This document shows, in pieces, positions 34,359 to 44,888 of a stretch of 64,000 bases of DNA. Source of the DNA: Acarospora socialis (Eukaryota; Ascomycota; Lecanoromycetes; Acarosporales; Acarosporaceae); assembly GCA_025617375.2 (NCBI GenBank), contig JAMYGW020000011.1, forward strand, positions 1,240,001-1,304,000. Reading direction: 5' to 3'. Position numbers and translations under genes: made by a program. Every line of letters starts with the position of its first letter. Within the stretch, counting starts at the first letter, position 1. The notes under the pieces were generated by a model. The model saw only the letters and a program-made list of their open reading frames with translations. It searched no databases and was not told the origin of the DNA.

Positions 34359-34841
34359 GGTCGAAGAGGAAAACTCATAGGAAGGCGGTATCGGTCATTT
34401 CTCAGCATCTCCTCGTGCAAGTGACCATCAGCCATTGAGTGAGAGCAAGGCTGCCGGCAGGCCTCTTCATCCATGGGCCATAGAAGATTTCCGGCTTCGT
34501 AGCAATGCCTTTGCTTCTCGGCCCGAAGAGTCGAACCTTTCGAGGTGAGGTACTACCATGAAAGTAAGTTACCTTAGGAGCGTATCCACAATTCCTAAGG
34601 TAGGATTCTCGCTGCCTTCCGAGTTCCAGTTGCCCAAGAGCTAGCACGTAAGCTAGTTTCCGCACTACCACTTCTTTCGGAATAACGATCTCAGGAAGCT
34701 GCGCTAGCAAGGGTCTAGTGTACCTGGGTACAATACTCTAGAGTAAGGTACTAGGTACCTAGGGTAAAAGACGCATCAATCCCTTATGCGCATGTACAAG
34801 TAGAGCAAAGTCAACACACCAGTCAGTCCTTTCTGTTTTCG
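34359..34841. other. Divergent spacer between the NLR-like gene and TACO1
   Basis: About 480 bp shared as upstream region by two divergent genes. It carries ACCTTAGG/CCTAAGGTAGG (34566-34600) and a dense TACCTGGGTAC..AAGGTACTAGGTACCTAGGGTA stretch split around 34728-34768. From 34783 it is the parent of the duplicated segment at 27995. Confidence 0.5.
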
Positions 34842-35730
34842 ATGCACACAATTTCACGCCGGCTTCTACGTTTCAAATACACTGATGGTCAACTATGCCA
34901 GTGCTGTCGAGGCCTCAGCACTTCCGCATCGCTATCTTCAGGCCACAACCGGTGGTCCAAGATCAAGCATGACAAAGGCAAAGAGGATGCGATTAAAAAC
35001 AAGCAACGATCCATCTTAGCCCAGGAACTGATGCAAGCCTCCAAACGTGCGTTGCATACCCCTTGCATACCTCGGAGATCTCGACTGGCTCTAACCGAAC
35101 GAGATATGTGCAGAATATGGCGCTGACCCAAACATCAATACTCGACTTGCGCAAGCCATTGCCACAGCAAAGAAAGCCGGTTTCCCTAAGTCGTCCATAG
35201 AGTCCGCTATAGCCCGGGGTCAAGGCGTATCGGCGTCCGGCGCCGCGCTTGAAAATCTCACGCTCGAAGCCATCATGCCTACGTCTGTGGCCACCGTCAT
35301 AGATTGCCAGACCGACTCCAAAGCACGGACACTATCAACCATTCGGCTTCTCATCCGGGAGCATGGAGGCACAGTCACGCCAACGAGCTATTTATTCGAG
35401 AAGAAGGGGAAAATAGTATTTGAGCGCGCCGAAGGCTTAGGCGTAGACGAGGTACTAGATGAAGCAGTCGAAGTGGGCGCCATGGACGTAGAAGAGGACG
35501 GACAAGGGCGTGTGGTGGTGTACACAGAGCCCAGTCAGACCAAATCGGCAGCAGAAGGGTTGACTGCCGCGAAAGGTCTGAAGGTCGAGAGCTCCGATAT
35601 TATATGGGATCCGAATCAGGATACTATGGTCGAGTTGAACTCTGAGAAGGATGCTCAGAACCTGGATAACTTCCTCCAGGCCGTGCATGAGGATCCGAGT
35701 GTACAGAATGTCTATCTAAATGTAGCATAA
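34842..35730 (+). CDS. TACO1: Mitochondrial YebC/TACO1-family translational activator
   Basis: Two exons, 34842-35046 and 35114-35730, give 273 residues in phase. The N-terminus (MHTISRRLLRFKYTDGQLCQCCRGLSTSASL) is basic and Ser-rich, as for a mitochondrial presequence. The YebC fold follows with GHNRWSKIKHDKGKEDAIKNKQRS, YGADPNINTRLAQAIATAKKAGFPKSSIESAIARGQG and the C-terminal LDNFLQAVHEDPSVQNVYLNV. Human TACO1 activates COX1 translation in mitochondria; the yeast relative is Dpc29. The gene is convergent with PET100 and divergent from the NLR-like gene. Its first 50 coding bases and about 60 bp upstream have a degenerate copy at 27995-28101. Confidence 0.88.
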
Positions 35731-36187
35731 CCTCCACTGTAGCAAGCGCCGGTCGATGTGAGTTACGCACACGCTGAACTCATATGTAATTGCACTACTG
35801 GTATTCACCTCAGTAGTCGAAAGTCTCACCGGTGTCTCAGAAAAACTCCGGAGTAGTAAACAACTAGGTCTGGAAATGTTAAGCTCCGTGTGAACCGTGA
35901 TAAGATATGCATATGGCGCTACACTGCTCCGTAGTCCACCAAATCTGTGCCGTACATGGTATCGTGACACCCCACTTGACTCCTTCTGGGGCCGCAAACC
36001 AGGGTGGAGATGATGACCAAAAGACGCCCCTAAATACCGACTCCAACCAGCAAGAGAAAGTTCCATGGCCGCCCTCATCGTACCACCACCGGAACATAAA
36101 CGGCGTATTCAAGCCTGCTGCTCAATATAACAGCTTATATCCGCCCCCAGCCCCGATCCATCGCTTCCCAATACGTGCAATACCCCC
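35731..36187. other. Convergent intergenic region, TACO1/PET100 3' flanks
   Basis: About 450 bp between two stop codons. Nothing beyond 3' flanking sequence was recognised. ORFs here overlap PET100 in other frames. Confidence 0.45.
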
Positions 36188-36558
36188 TCATCCCTCCTGT
36201 TCTCGCGCCTGCCTTTCCTGCCTCTCCCCCGCCTCCTCCGCTTCCAACCTCCTCGCCCTCCTCGCCAGTCTCTTCTGCTTCAATCTCTCCAGCTCCCCAT
36301 GTATCTCATCCTTCTCAAACGGTATCTTATGCGTCTCTTCGGGTTTGGGCCAGAAGTCGGGGACTGAGAAGCGGTTTTCCAGGTTGGTGCCGAAGTAATA
36401 CATCCATGCTATGGGGAACATGATGTACATTCCGAACTGCGGGTGTGTTGACTGTTAGCGAAGAGCTGTGGGACCGGTAGTAGAAAAGGTGCTGAGAGCA
36501 AGGGAGACAGAAAGGGAGGAAGATGTACTTTGAAGATTTCCAAGTTTGGTCCACCCAT
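36188..36558 (-). CDS. PET100: Cytochrome c oxidase assembly protein PET100
   Basis: Two exons, 36558-36529 (only 30 nt, MGGPNLEIFK) and 36436-36188, give 92 residues. The join restores MGGPNLEIFKFGMYIMFPIAWMYYFGTNL, the strongly conserved PET100 start with its single membrane segment (about residues 11-29). FSVPDFWPKPEETHKIPF and a long charged helix (ELERLKQKRLARRARRLEAEEAGERQ) follow. PET100 is anchored in the inner mitochondrial membrane and acts late in complex IV assembly. The micro-exon means that an ORF-only reading would miss the true start. It is convergent with TACO1 and divergent from ECI1 (264 bp apart). Confidence 0.9.
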
Positions 36559-36822
36559 CTTGACGAGGTGTTGCTCTTAAGCTAACCGTGGTGTTCCTTT
36601 GGATCCTCGAACTAGAAGCTTGGAGGTAGGTTGTGAGGCTCTGCTTAGTCATGGTAAGGCCATTCCTTGGTAGGGCTGAGCCGAGGTAAGTTCTGCAGAT
36701 CATCCTGGTCTCGTTACCCCACATAAGCTTAAGTTGCTGTCTGCAACCTTGCTATCGTCTCTATACTTGAGACGAATTTCAAGCTCATTTTATCTGCCAC
36801 TATCACGAGCCATTGAATCATT

Positions 36823-37712
36823 ATGGCGTCTGTAGAAGAGTCCGTCACCCTCACCATCAAGGGCAAGATTGCCATCATCACTCTCGACCTCGAGAAGAAG
36901 CTCAATGCGTTGACTCAAGACCATTATTACCGTCTCTCGACTCTCATGCGCGAAATTGCAGCTCGCGATGACGTGTACATCACAGTGTTGACTGGCAAAG
37001 GCCGATTCTTCTCCGCGTAAGCTTTGTTTAACACTCTACTCAAAACGACTACTAAATGGTGAACCGCCGCTGACAGTCCAATCCTAGAGGTGCGGACGTC
37101 ACCATTTCCCGCGAGATGCCCGACGGTACTGATCTCCGCCGGCACTGGCTCCGCTCCTTCGTCGCCAACAACCTCGAGATAACCAACGCCTTCTACACGC
37201 ACCCGAAGATTCTCATCACCGCTCTCAACGGACCTGCTGTTGGCCTTTCCGCTGCCCTCATCGCCTTCAGTGACTTCATCTACGCCGCCCCACACGCATT
37301 CCTGCTCACGCCATTTTCGAGCTTAGGATTGGTGGGTGAAGGAGGCGCAAGTAGGGCGTTCGTAAACCGGTTGGGAATCAGCAAGGCGAATGAAGCGCTG
37401 ATTATGAGTAAGAGAATCACGGCTGAGGAATTGCTGCAGGTAGGCTTCGTGAACAAAATCTTCCTCACTGAGAAGAATGAGCAAGAGAAGTTCTTGGACC
37501 TGGTACTGAAGGAGATCGACGAGAGATTGGGAGATCATCTGAATAGCGACTCTCTAGTCAAGATGAAGGCGTTGATAAGAAAGCCCGAGAGGGACATTAT
37601 GGACTCGCAGACTGTCGCCGAGGTCTTTGGTGGGTTGGAGAGGTTTACCGCTGGCGTGCCGCAAGAGGAGTTCAGAAAGCTTGCCAGCGGAGAGAAGCGG
37701 CATAAGCTGTGA
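36823..37712 (+). CDS. ECI1: Peroxisomal enoyl-CoA isomerase/hydratase (ECI1-like)
   Basis: Two exons, 36823-37016 and 37088-37712, give 272 residues in phase. The crotonase fold is visible from KIAIITLDLEKKLNALT through the oxyanion-hole region GKGRFFSAGADV and NGPAVGLSAAL. The segment LGLVGEGGASRAFVNRLG has a Glu at the place of the isomerase catalytic residue in Eci1. The C-terminal tripeptide HKL fits a type 1 peroxisomal targeting signal. The enzyme would shift the double bond of 3-enoyl-CoA to 2-trans-enoyl-CoA during beta-oxidation of unsaturated fatty acids. The related dienoyl-CoA isomerase is the main alternative. Confidence 0.82.
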
Positions 37713-37943
37713 TATAACCGACGAACTTCATGAAAGTGGTTTTTATTTTTAAAAGGATCCGCGTTGAGAGCGTCAGTTGCATTGAAGATCTCTAGAGTAT
37801 ATGTAACCTAGGGTAACTTCAGCTTTGGCTTGAGAGAGCAGCTTTTTGCATGGTATCAAGCCCGCAGATACTCCCCTCAGCATTAAATCCACAATGTAAC
37901 AGCCTACAACGCCTTTGCCAGTCCGAAAAGCAAGTCCTCATGA

Positions 37944-38504
37944 TCATTGCGTGCCCTTCTCCGGGATTCCATCTCTCAGCCTCTCCTCTTGCCGCTTCCA
38001 GTGACTCCCTTCGTCGTAATCCTCTCTTATCCCTAATGCCTTCCTCAACTTCTCACTCTCCTCGATCTTCGCCTTGGCCAGCTCATGCACCTGATGCGGC
38101 TTCAGTCCTCTCGCCGATGAGCCCTTCCCTGCACCATTCGTCTCGGATGTCAGCTTTTCCCGAAGAGCGCTGGTTTGAAGCTCGATCTCATCCTCCTCGA
38201 CACTGCAAGCAGTCGACGTCAGCAAATTTTCTGAGCGAAGAACCAAAGCACTAAAGGGCCCAAGCAAAACGTACCCTTCATCCTCGAGCTTATCCCTAAG
38301 ATCAAAGACTTTGACTTCTATTTCCCGTAATCGGTCGTGGTTCAGAATGTCCTTATCCGGCTGCCGTTGGCGATGTTTGATACTATCGTAGTCTTTAGGG
38401 TATGGGGCGACGTTGTCGCGGGGTCGCAGGTGCGAGAGGTTGCGTTGGACGTAGCCGGACGTGCCGGAGCCTCGGGGAGTGGAGAGCCCGACGTTGGAGG
38501 ACAT
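37944..38504 (-). CDS. CWC21: Pre-mRNA splicing factor CWC21 (cwf21 domain)
   Basis: Two exons, 38504-38275 and 38202-37944, give 162 residues. The N-terminal MSSNVGLSTPRGSGTSGYVQRNLSHLRPRDN is the near-invariant CWC21/SRRM2 start that enters the spliceosome next to Prp8 and Snu114. The cwf21 helix (DKDILNHDRLREIEVKVFDLRDKLEDEG|VEEDEIELQTSALREKL) spans the splice junction. A C-terminal LKPHQVHELAKAKIEESEKLRKALGI follows. The 72-nt intron has no stop in frame, so unspliced mRNA would encode a 186-residue protein with 24 extra residues inside the cwf21 helix. The gene is divergent from CDC123 (296 bp between starts). Confidence 0.87.
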   Translation of the reverse strand: MSSNVGLSTPRGSGTSGYVQRNLSHLRPRDNVAPYPKDYDSIKHRQRQPDKDILNHDRLREIEVKVFDLRDKLEDEGYVLLGPFSALVLRSENLLTSTACSVEEDEIELQTSALREKLTSETNGAGKGSSARGLKPHQVHELAKAKIEESEKLRKALGIREDYDEGSHWKRQEERLRDGIPEKGTQ

Positions 38505-38800
38505 CTTTGAGACGCTCTAAGGAGGAGAAGACTTCTAGTCCTGTGCTCTGGATACTTGAATTCCTATCCGCGAGATTGTAGAACAGCTGCAGTCGACGTG
38601 GAAGGCCGTGCCTGGACCGTTGCAGATCTCCCGATTTTAGCGCTGAGATTGCCGAACTGCACGGACGTCATACTACCAGGTAAGTTGCGCCTGAGCTCAT
38701 CGACAAATTCAGCGCAGTTTTCAGGACTTATCTCTTCTAAGAGAGCTTGAACACGGCACAGTGCATTTGCTAGGTGGACGCGAAGCTTGGACAGTTAAAC

Positions 38801-40192
38801 ATGGCCGACGCGGATACTGCGACGTCCTCGCGCTCTTCCTCCCCAGAAACATTGACTCGGCTCCCATTTCCGCCAGTCACGAAATCACATATCCTTCATT
38901 GCTCGTACCACTTCTGGCACCCACTGTGAGCATCAAACCATCCTTCTGCCTGTTCATCAACGCTCACCACCACACGCAGATACCGAAGCATAACCCCCAA
39001 AGCACGCCTCATCCCTCTAACTCCACCCTTCCTCTTTTACCTCCGCGAAGACGGCATAGTCCTACCCCCGGACAACGATGGCGACCACCAGCCCAGTCTC
39101 ACCGATACCGACAGCGGTATTTTCTCCGCCGAGGATGACTCGGAAGACGAAGACGCCCTCCTGGACCCCTCAATCCAGTTCCGAGAAATCCACCAAAAGA
39201 TCAGAGAGACCATAGACGAACTCGGCGGCAAAGTAACCCCGAAACTAAACTGGTCGGCACCAAAAGACGCAACATGGATCGCCGCGACGAACAGCATGGA
39301 GTGCCGAACTCCCAGCGACATCTATCTGCTACTCAAAAGCTCCGACTTCATCACGCACGACCTTGAGCACGCCTTTGACGACTGCGTAAACGATGACTTC
39401 CCCGAAGACCAGGAATCACAACGCACACCCAACTCCACCTCCACCTCCCACCCCGACCCCGACCCCACAATTCCCTACCATCTGATCCTTCGCAAACACA
39501 TTCCGCACCTCAACCCGGCCCTCGAATTCCGCGTCTTCGTCCGCAACCGCACCATGCTGGCCCTCTGCCAGCGCGACCTCAACCACTTCGCCTTCCTCTT
39601 CTCCATGCGCGACCACCTGCTCGTCCGCATTCAGAACTTCTTTGATCACAACCTAAAAAAAACGTTCCCGGACCCCAACTTCGTCTTCGATGTCTACGTC
39701 CCTGAACCCCATACTCGCGTCTGGCTAATCGATATCAACCCCTGGGCGCCGCGAACCGATCCGCTGCTTTTCAGCTGGTTGGAGATACTGACGTTGCCGG
39801 AACCGCAGGCGGAAGGGGAGGAGGTGGCGATGGCGAGGCTTTCGATCGGGCAGGGCACACAAGAGTCGGACTCGAATATCGGCTCACACAACGTCTATAC
39901 TCGTGACGATGCGTCGTTCTCGTCGTCTTCGTCTTCGTCATCTCTCTCATCTCTCCCCTTCGTCCCGGAATTCCGACTCATAGCCAAGGACGACCCGGAA
40001 GCATACGCCTTCAACACGTCGCGGTATAGCGCGCACAAATTGCCGCGGGATGTCCTGGACGCGGCGGCGAACGGGGATGTGGAGGGCGAGGGGGGGTTAA
40101 GGGAGTTTGTGGGGGTTTGGAAAGATGTTTTGGCGCGGAGGCGGAGGGAAGAGGAGGAGGAAGAAGTGGGGGATGGGGATGACAGTGACTGA
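38801..40192 (+). CDS. CDC123: Cell division cycle protein 123, eIF2 assembly factor
   Basis: Two exons, 38801-38925 and 38980-40192, give 445 residues in phase. CDC123 is an ATP-grasp protein that helps load eIF2-gamma during assembly of the eIF2 trimer. Visible family marks are [38 protein letters not shown] at the start, [73 protein letters not shown], and [23 protein letters not shown] near residue 290, where Asp/Asn bind ATP-Mg. Insertions of low complexity occur: acidic [10 protein letters not shown], a Thr/Ser/Pro-rich loop (about 205-225) and a run of Ser near residue 355. The C-terminus is Glu-rich. The first ATG in the spliced frame was chosen. Confidence 0.88.
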
Positions 40193-40350
40193 GTATGTGC
40201 ATTTGCTAGCCGGTGTAAACTTCGAAAGATACCCTTTCAACTCTCGATCCTCACAGGGTTATGAACTTCCGCTAGAGTTTGACAGCTACATCATCCTTCT
40301 TGATCGCCTCTATGCGTGAAATTATTCTAACCACCGACCCCCAACTCCGC

Positions 40351-43300
40351 CTACCCAACCACCCTCTCAACCTCCCACTCGCCCCCTTTATCCCTCCTCT
40401 GCACCACCCTCCTCGCCACCAACGGCCACCCCAAGCCCGCGCCCGCACCTCCCACCAAACTCGGCACAACCCAACACTCCCTCCTTTCCGGCCTGCCTTC
40501 AAGCACGTCGATCTTCCCAATCGGCTTCCCATACCGCAACAACGGCGTGCCGTGCGCTATTGCCGCCAACTGCAGCCCGCTTACGGGCGTGAGAGCGTGC
40601 ATGCGCACTTTCGGCGTCTTGGCACCGGTCACGGAAGACGGGGTGCCGCGTTGCAGCGAGGCGTAGATGAGGTATTGCGGGAGGTCTTTAGGGGGAGTGT
40701 GTGCGAGGACGGAGGAGGGATGGAGGTAGACGGCTTTATCCTCCTCCTCGGCATCGTTGTTATCAGCAACGCCGGCGGCGGCGTGTTTGTGATCAGGGAA
40801 GTGAGAGGGGAAGAGCGTGAGGTAAGGGACGTCGATCGCTCGTTTCGGCTTCCGTCCAGCGTCAGGAGGGTTCGGGGCCAGGTCGGCGCGGATGGCGACC
40901 TGGTCGACGAAGGCGGCGGCGACGATCTGTTTGAAGGCTTTGAGTTGCTTGTCGGTGGGTTCGGGGAGGCGAGGCGTGTAGGGTCCTACCAGGCCGGGAT
41001 GGTTGGCCCGCACGATGTCGGTTAGTTGGTGTCGGAGTTGCGTGGCTTCTTTCAGGGCTTTGTGCCGGAGGAACATTTCGCTGCAGAAGGTTTCGGGGTT
41101 CGGGGCGTAGGGGTAGGCGCAGACGGCGGTGAGCAGCTTGATGGCGTCAGAGGTTTTGTCCCGTCGGCTGAAGAGGTGGTGCGCTTTGTTGTAGTCCTTT
41201 TTGCGGCTTTCGCGGGCTGTGTCTTCTAGCTGCTCGGAGTTCGTGTAGGTGGTGTTTGGATCATGTGGGGGTGTTGAGAGGTCGAGTTGGTTCTCTTGGA
41301 TGAAGATGTCGGCCACGGAGAAGGCAGCTACCATGGCAATGGTATATGGCATGCAACCGTGCTGGTGACCGATCAGGAGCATCTTGGAGAAACGGGGTGT
41401 AAGAGGGTAGATGGAAAGGTCACGTCCAGTCGGTGTGATCTTTCCATCTGGGGATATCGCTCCGAGGTATGTGAGTAATTTCTCAGCTTTGATGAGGCTT
41501 TGGCGGTCAGGTGGTGTAGGGAATGGAAAATTCGTAACATGCTGTAGATCCATGCTTTTGAGCTGCAGGACGACGCCTTCTATTGGCATCCTTAGTATCT
41601 CTGGTTCAGCAAACTCTTCAAAGTCTCGCTCGTAGACGGCTGAAGAGTACAGTCGATAACAGTGTCCAGGTCCTGTACGGCCCGCACGTCCAGCACGCTG
41701 ATTGGCGCTGGCTTTGCTGATCCAGCCAACCTCAAAGCTTTGGACTCCAGTTGTGAGATCGTAGTGCTTCTTTTTAGATCTTCCGGTATCGAAGACGTAA
41801 CGAGTTCCCGGTATTGTAAGACTGGTTTCCGCCACGTTGGTCGAGAGTACAATCAATCGAGACCCTTCCGGTGGAGGCTCGAAAACCTTCAGTTGCTCCT
41901 TGGTAGCCAGCTGAGAATACAGTGGCAATACATGGATGGGAGATGAGGCTTCCATAGGCTCACCCTCATCAAAGTCGTGAGCGTCTTGGTCTACGTCCGA
42001 CCCTGCAATGTCGATGTCACTCTCTGACTCAATAACAACATCTTGCTCGCTCTCGACTACTTTCTCTTGACCAATACCGAGGTCAATATCTTCTGTCTCC
42101 TGCGGCGCTTCACTGGCAGGTATCTGCGCTGACCCATGGACATAAGCCGTCGCTGTTGATGGGAACTTTTGTTTGAGACGCTTTGAAAGCGAAGTGATCT
42201 CATTCTGGCCGGTCAAAAAGACTAACATACCTCCTGGCGGCAACTTTCGATGAGCTTTGCAGATCTTTCGAAAAGCCTCCTCCAGGTAGTCTCGTTGTGT
42301 TTTCCGCGCGAAGTGGATGGAGACAGGGTATTGTCGTCCCTCTGCTTGAAGCACCGGAGGTGGACTAGTACGAAATAGATTCTTGTTCTCAGTAAAATCA
42401 GATATTCTCAGAGTAGCTGACATTATCACAAGCTTGAGCGGCTTCATGCTTGGATCCTCTTCGCTCATCCTAGCCCTCAGATCGACAATCCGACTAACCA
42501 TGCCAATCAGAATGTCAGTGTTGACACTACGTTCGTGTGCTTCGTCGATGACGACAACAGAATATTTTGACAACGCAAAGTCTTGCGCTATTTCGCGGAG
42601 AAGAATGCCGTCTGTCATGAACTTGATGGCTGTCTTGTTACTGACACTACTCTCGAACCGGATCTGGTACGAGACCTTTCCCGGACTTCCCAGTTCGTCG
42701 CCGACACGTTTTGCCATACTGACGGCAGCAACGCGACGAGGTTGCGTGACCCCAATCATGCCGGGGGTAGGCCCGTTAGGATCTCCATAACCGGCTTCGT
42801 AGAGGAATTGCGGCACCTGGGTCGTTTTGCCACTGCCTGTTGCTCCCCAGATTACCACTGTGGGATTATTGTGTATCGCCTCCATGATTTTCTGCTCCTC
42901 TGCGACCACCGGTAGGCCAAGCCGTGCTTCCTGAATCTCTGGTGATCGCTCTACGCTTACACTATACGCTTTGCGTATTGCGTCCGCTGCTGCAACTGTA
43001 GCTAATTCTGGAGGGAGAGGGTCCTGCTCTGGCGCCCTAGCCTTGAAGTCAATGGCCATTTGTTGTGACGTATTCTCATATATTTCATTAGTGGCGCCCG
43101 ATGGAGTGAATCCTAGTGCTTCATTGACCTGCTGTGTAGCCCAGGTCTTGAAAGCTGAGGACCTTTGGGACGTAGGTACTTCACTGCCACTGTTGATATC
43201 CTCGCCATCGTTGTCGTCGTCGTCGTCATCGTCACTACTGGAACCGTTTCCAGTCAGTGACGATGTATCATCTCCAGAATTGTTCGATACTCCAGACAAT

Positions 43301-44059
43301 TCATCATTGAAGGTGTCATTACTGTGAAGCTCGTCGTCATCTGTTGATGTATCAAATCCTTCCCAAGCAGGTTCGCCTTTCAGCTCTTTGTTGCGCTGTG
43401 TCTTCTTCCGCTTCTTGATCACCGGGTTGCCATCGACCCCTAACGCGAGAGGTCGCTTCAGGCCGCTTCCTATACTCACTCCAGGAGTTGCATGGATAGT
43501 CGGATTTGATACTCCCACATCTTCCAAACGTTGCGGATTTGAGTCTTTATCATGTACCGTATCATCGGAGTTATCCTCTAAGCTATAAAACGGTGATAGT
43601 GACCGGCCTTCCTTTGGCCTTGTATGAAGACCGGCTTCCTGTTCAGCTAATACCCTTGAAAGACGATCTCTCTTCGGATCTCTGCCACCTCCAAGGTTCC
43701 GTGAACTTCGTAGCAAACTCGTATCAACCTTACTCTGCGACAGTTTCCGGATGAGGTCGAGTTTCTCATCTTTGCGAAGTTTCTTATCCTACACATAAAA
43801 TTAGGCCTAGCTCTACTACTGTGGTATATATCCATACAATATATTTGTCTAATCTTTTCTGCTTTTTGCTTGAGACCTTTGGCTGTTGTGCTCGTAGATC
43901 TTCCTTCAACTGGCGTCGTTTCTCTTCCTGTTCGATCTTCGGAACTGGTATGATCTCTGTGGTATTGGAATCATTGCTGGCCCCGTTACTAGACTTGCCA
44001 TCACAACTCCGAGTTTTGTCTATTTTATGCTTCCGCTGGCGAGGAACGAATTTCGGCAT
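40351..44059 (-). CDS. ECM16: DEAH-box RNA helicase ECM16/DHR1 (DHX37)
   Basis: Two exons, 44059-43838 and 43788-40351, give 1219 residues in phase. The start MPKFVPRQRKHK and the junction KRLDKYI|DKKLRKDEKLDLIRKL are typical of Dhr1, the nucleolar helicase that releases U3 snoRNA from the pre-40S particle. The N-terminal third is charged, with KKRKK and a Ser/Asp run (SSSDDDDDDD). Helicase motifs follow: GATGSGKTTQ (Walker A, near residue 390), TQPRRVAA, VIDEAHERS (near 487), IMSATLR, and RAGRAGRTGPGHCYRLY (motif VI). HA2/OB-fold regions and a Gly/Arg-rich end follow. A long acidic insertion (around EDIDLGIGQEKVVESEQDVVIESESDIDIAGSDVDQD, in the middle of the second RecA domain) is a known feature of the DHX37 group. 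It is convergent with CDC123 and divergent from PAC3. Confidence 0.9.
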
Positions 44060-44252
44060 TGTAACGTAGGGGTGTCTTTGGCTAGGGCTTAGATGATTTC
44101 TTTCGGATAAGGTATTCACATGTGACGCTAAATTAGATCAACGGTGGTTAGTCCGAGCGCTGCATAGCCCGTGATCTTCAACAATGCTTACTTCAACCAC
44201 ACATGACCCTCTCGAAATGAAGACCTGCCGGTAAGACTGAGATCTACTTATT

Positions 44253-44783
44253 ATGCCGGTCCCAATGGCCAGTGACATGCTTCAGGGGCAATATGGAGTG
44301 TCTAGTGCACCTTATCCGGCGAGAACCAAGCAGGCAGCGGGAATCATCAACGGTGTCCAGACAGAAGTCATGTCGGTCTCGTTCGCGGACAAGCTCATGG
44401 TGACCATTATTCAAGGGGGCCGCTTGGCTCAGTGGGTACGTGAAATGAAGTTGTTTAGCGATGAGGGGTCGTTGACAGTCTGTCTCAAGATCAACATACC
44501 CCTCGACTCCGAAAATCCCAATCGCGCAGACCAGCATCTCCCAGCAGACTCCGAGGACTCACTTTTACCCTTGTCATATTTGAATCCTATAACTCTTCTC
44601 GGCGGGGCAGATCAGAGTCGGGAGATGATGGGCCGGCTTTATGGGACACAGATTGCCAGCGCCATCGCAACGAAGAACCCAACCGACAATCGGGTGGTTG
44701 TCATTGGACTGGGACTCGGCAAGATTGAGGCAGACAGAGATACTTTCTTCGACATCATGGAACTAGTTCTGAGGTGCATCTAA
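44253..44783 (+). CDS. PAC3: Proteasome assembly chaperone 3 (PAC3/Irc25-like)
   Basis: A single-exon ORF of 176 residues. The pattern PARTKQAAGIINGVQTEVMSVSFADKLMVTIIQGGRLAQWV, with LSYLNPITLLGG in the middle and RLYGTQIASAIATKNPTDNRVVVIGLGLGK at the end, matches the PAC3 (PSMG3) fold. Its heterodimer with PAC4 guides assembly of the 20S proteasome alpha ring. Length is close to fungal homologues. An insertion rich in acidic residues (SENPNRADQHLPADSEDS) lies between beta strands. The start could be the second Met (44265). It lies 193 bp from the divergent ECM16 start and converges on the F-box-like gene. Confidence 0.75.
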   Translation: MPVPMASDMLQGQYGVSSAPYPARTKQAAGIINGVQTEVMSVSFADKLMVTIIQGGRLAQWVREMKLFSDEGSLTVCLKINIPLDSENPNRADQHLPADSEDSLLPLSYLNPITLLGGADQSREMMGRLYGTQIASAIATKNPTDNRVVVIGLGLGKIEADRDTFFDIMELVLRCI

Positions 44784-44888
44784 TTACCGGCTCCTAGTAA
44801 CCTGCTAAGACAAACAAATGGAAAGTTGAGGGGAGACGCCTTTCGAAAAGCAAATATAGCGACGGGGTGCTTCTCCTCCATGAACCGC

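Noticed and set aside
40279-41025. 248-codon plus-strand ORF
   Set aside because: It is the complement of the GC-rich 3' part of the ECM16/DHR1 coding sequence.
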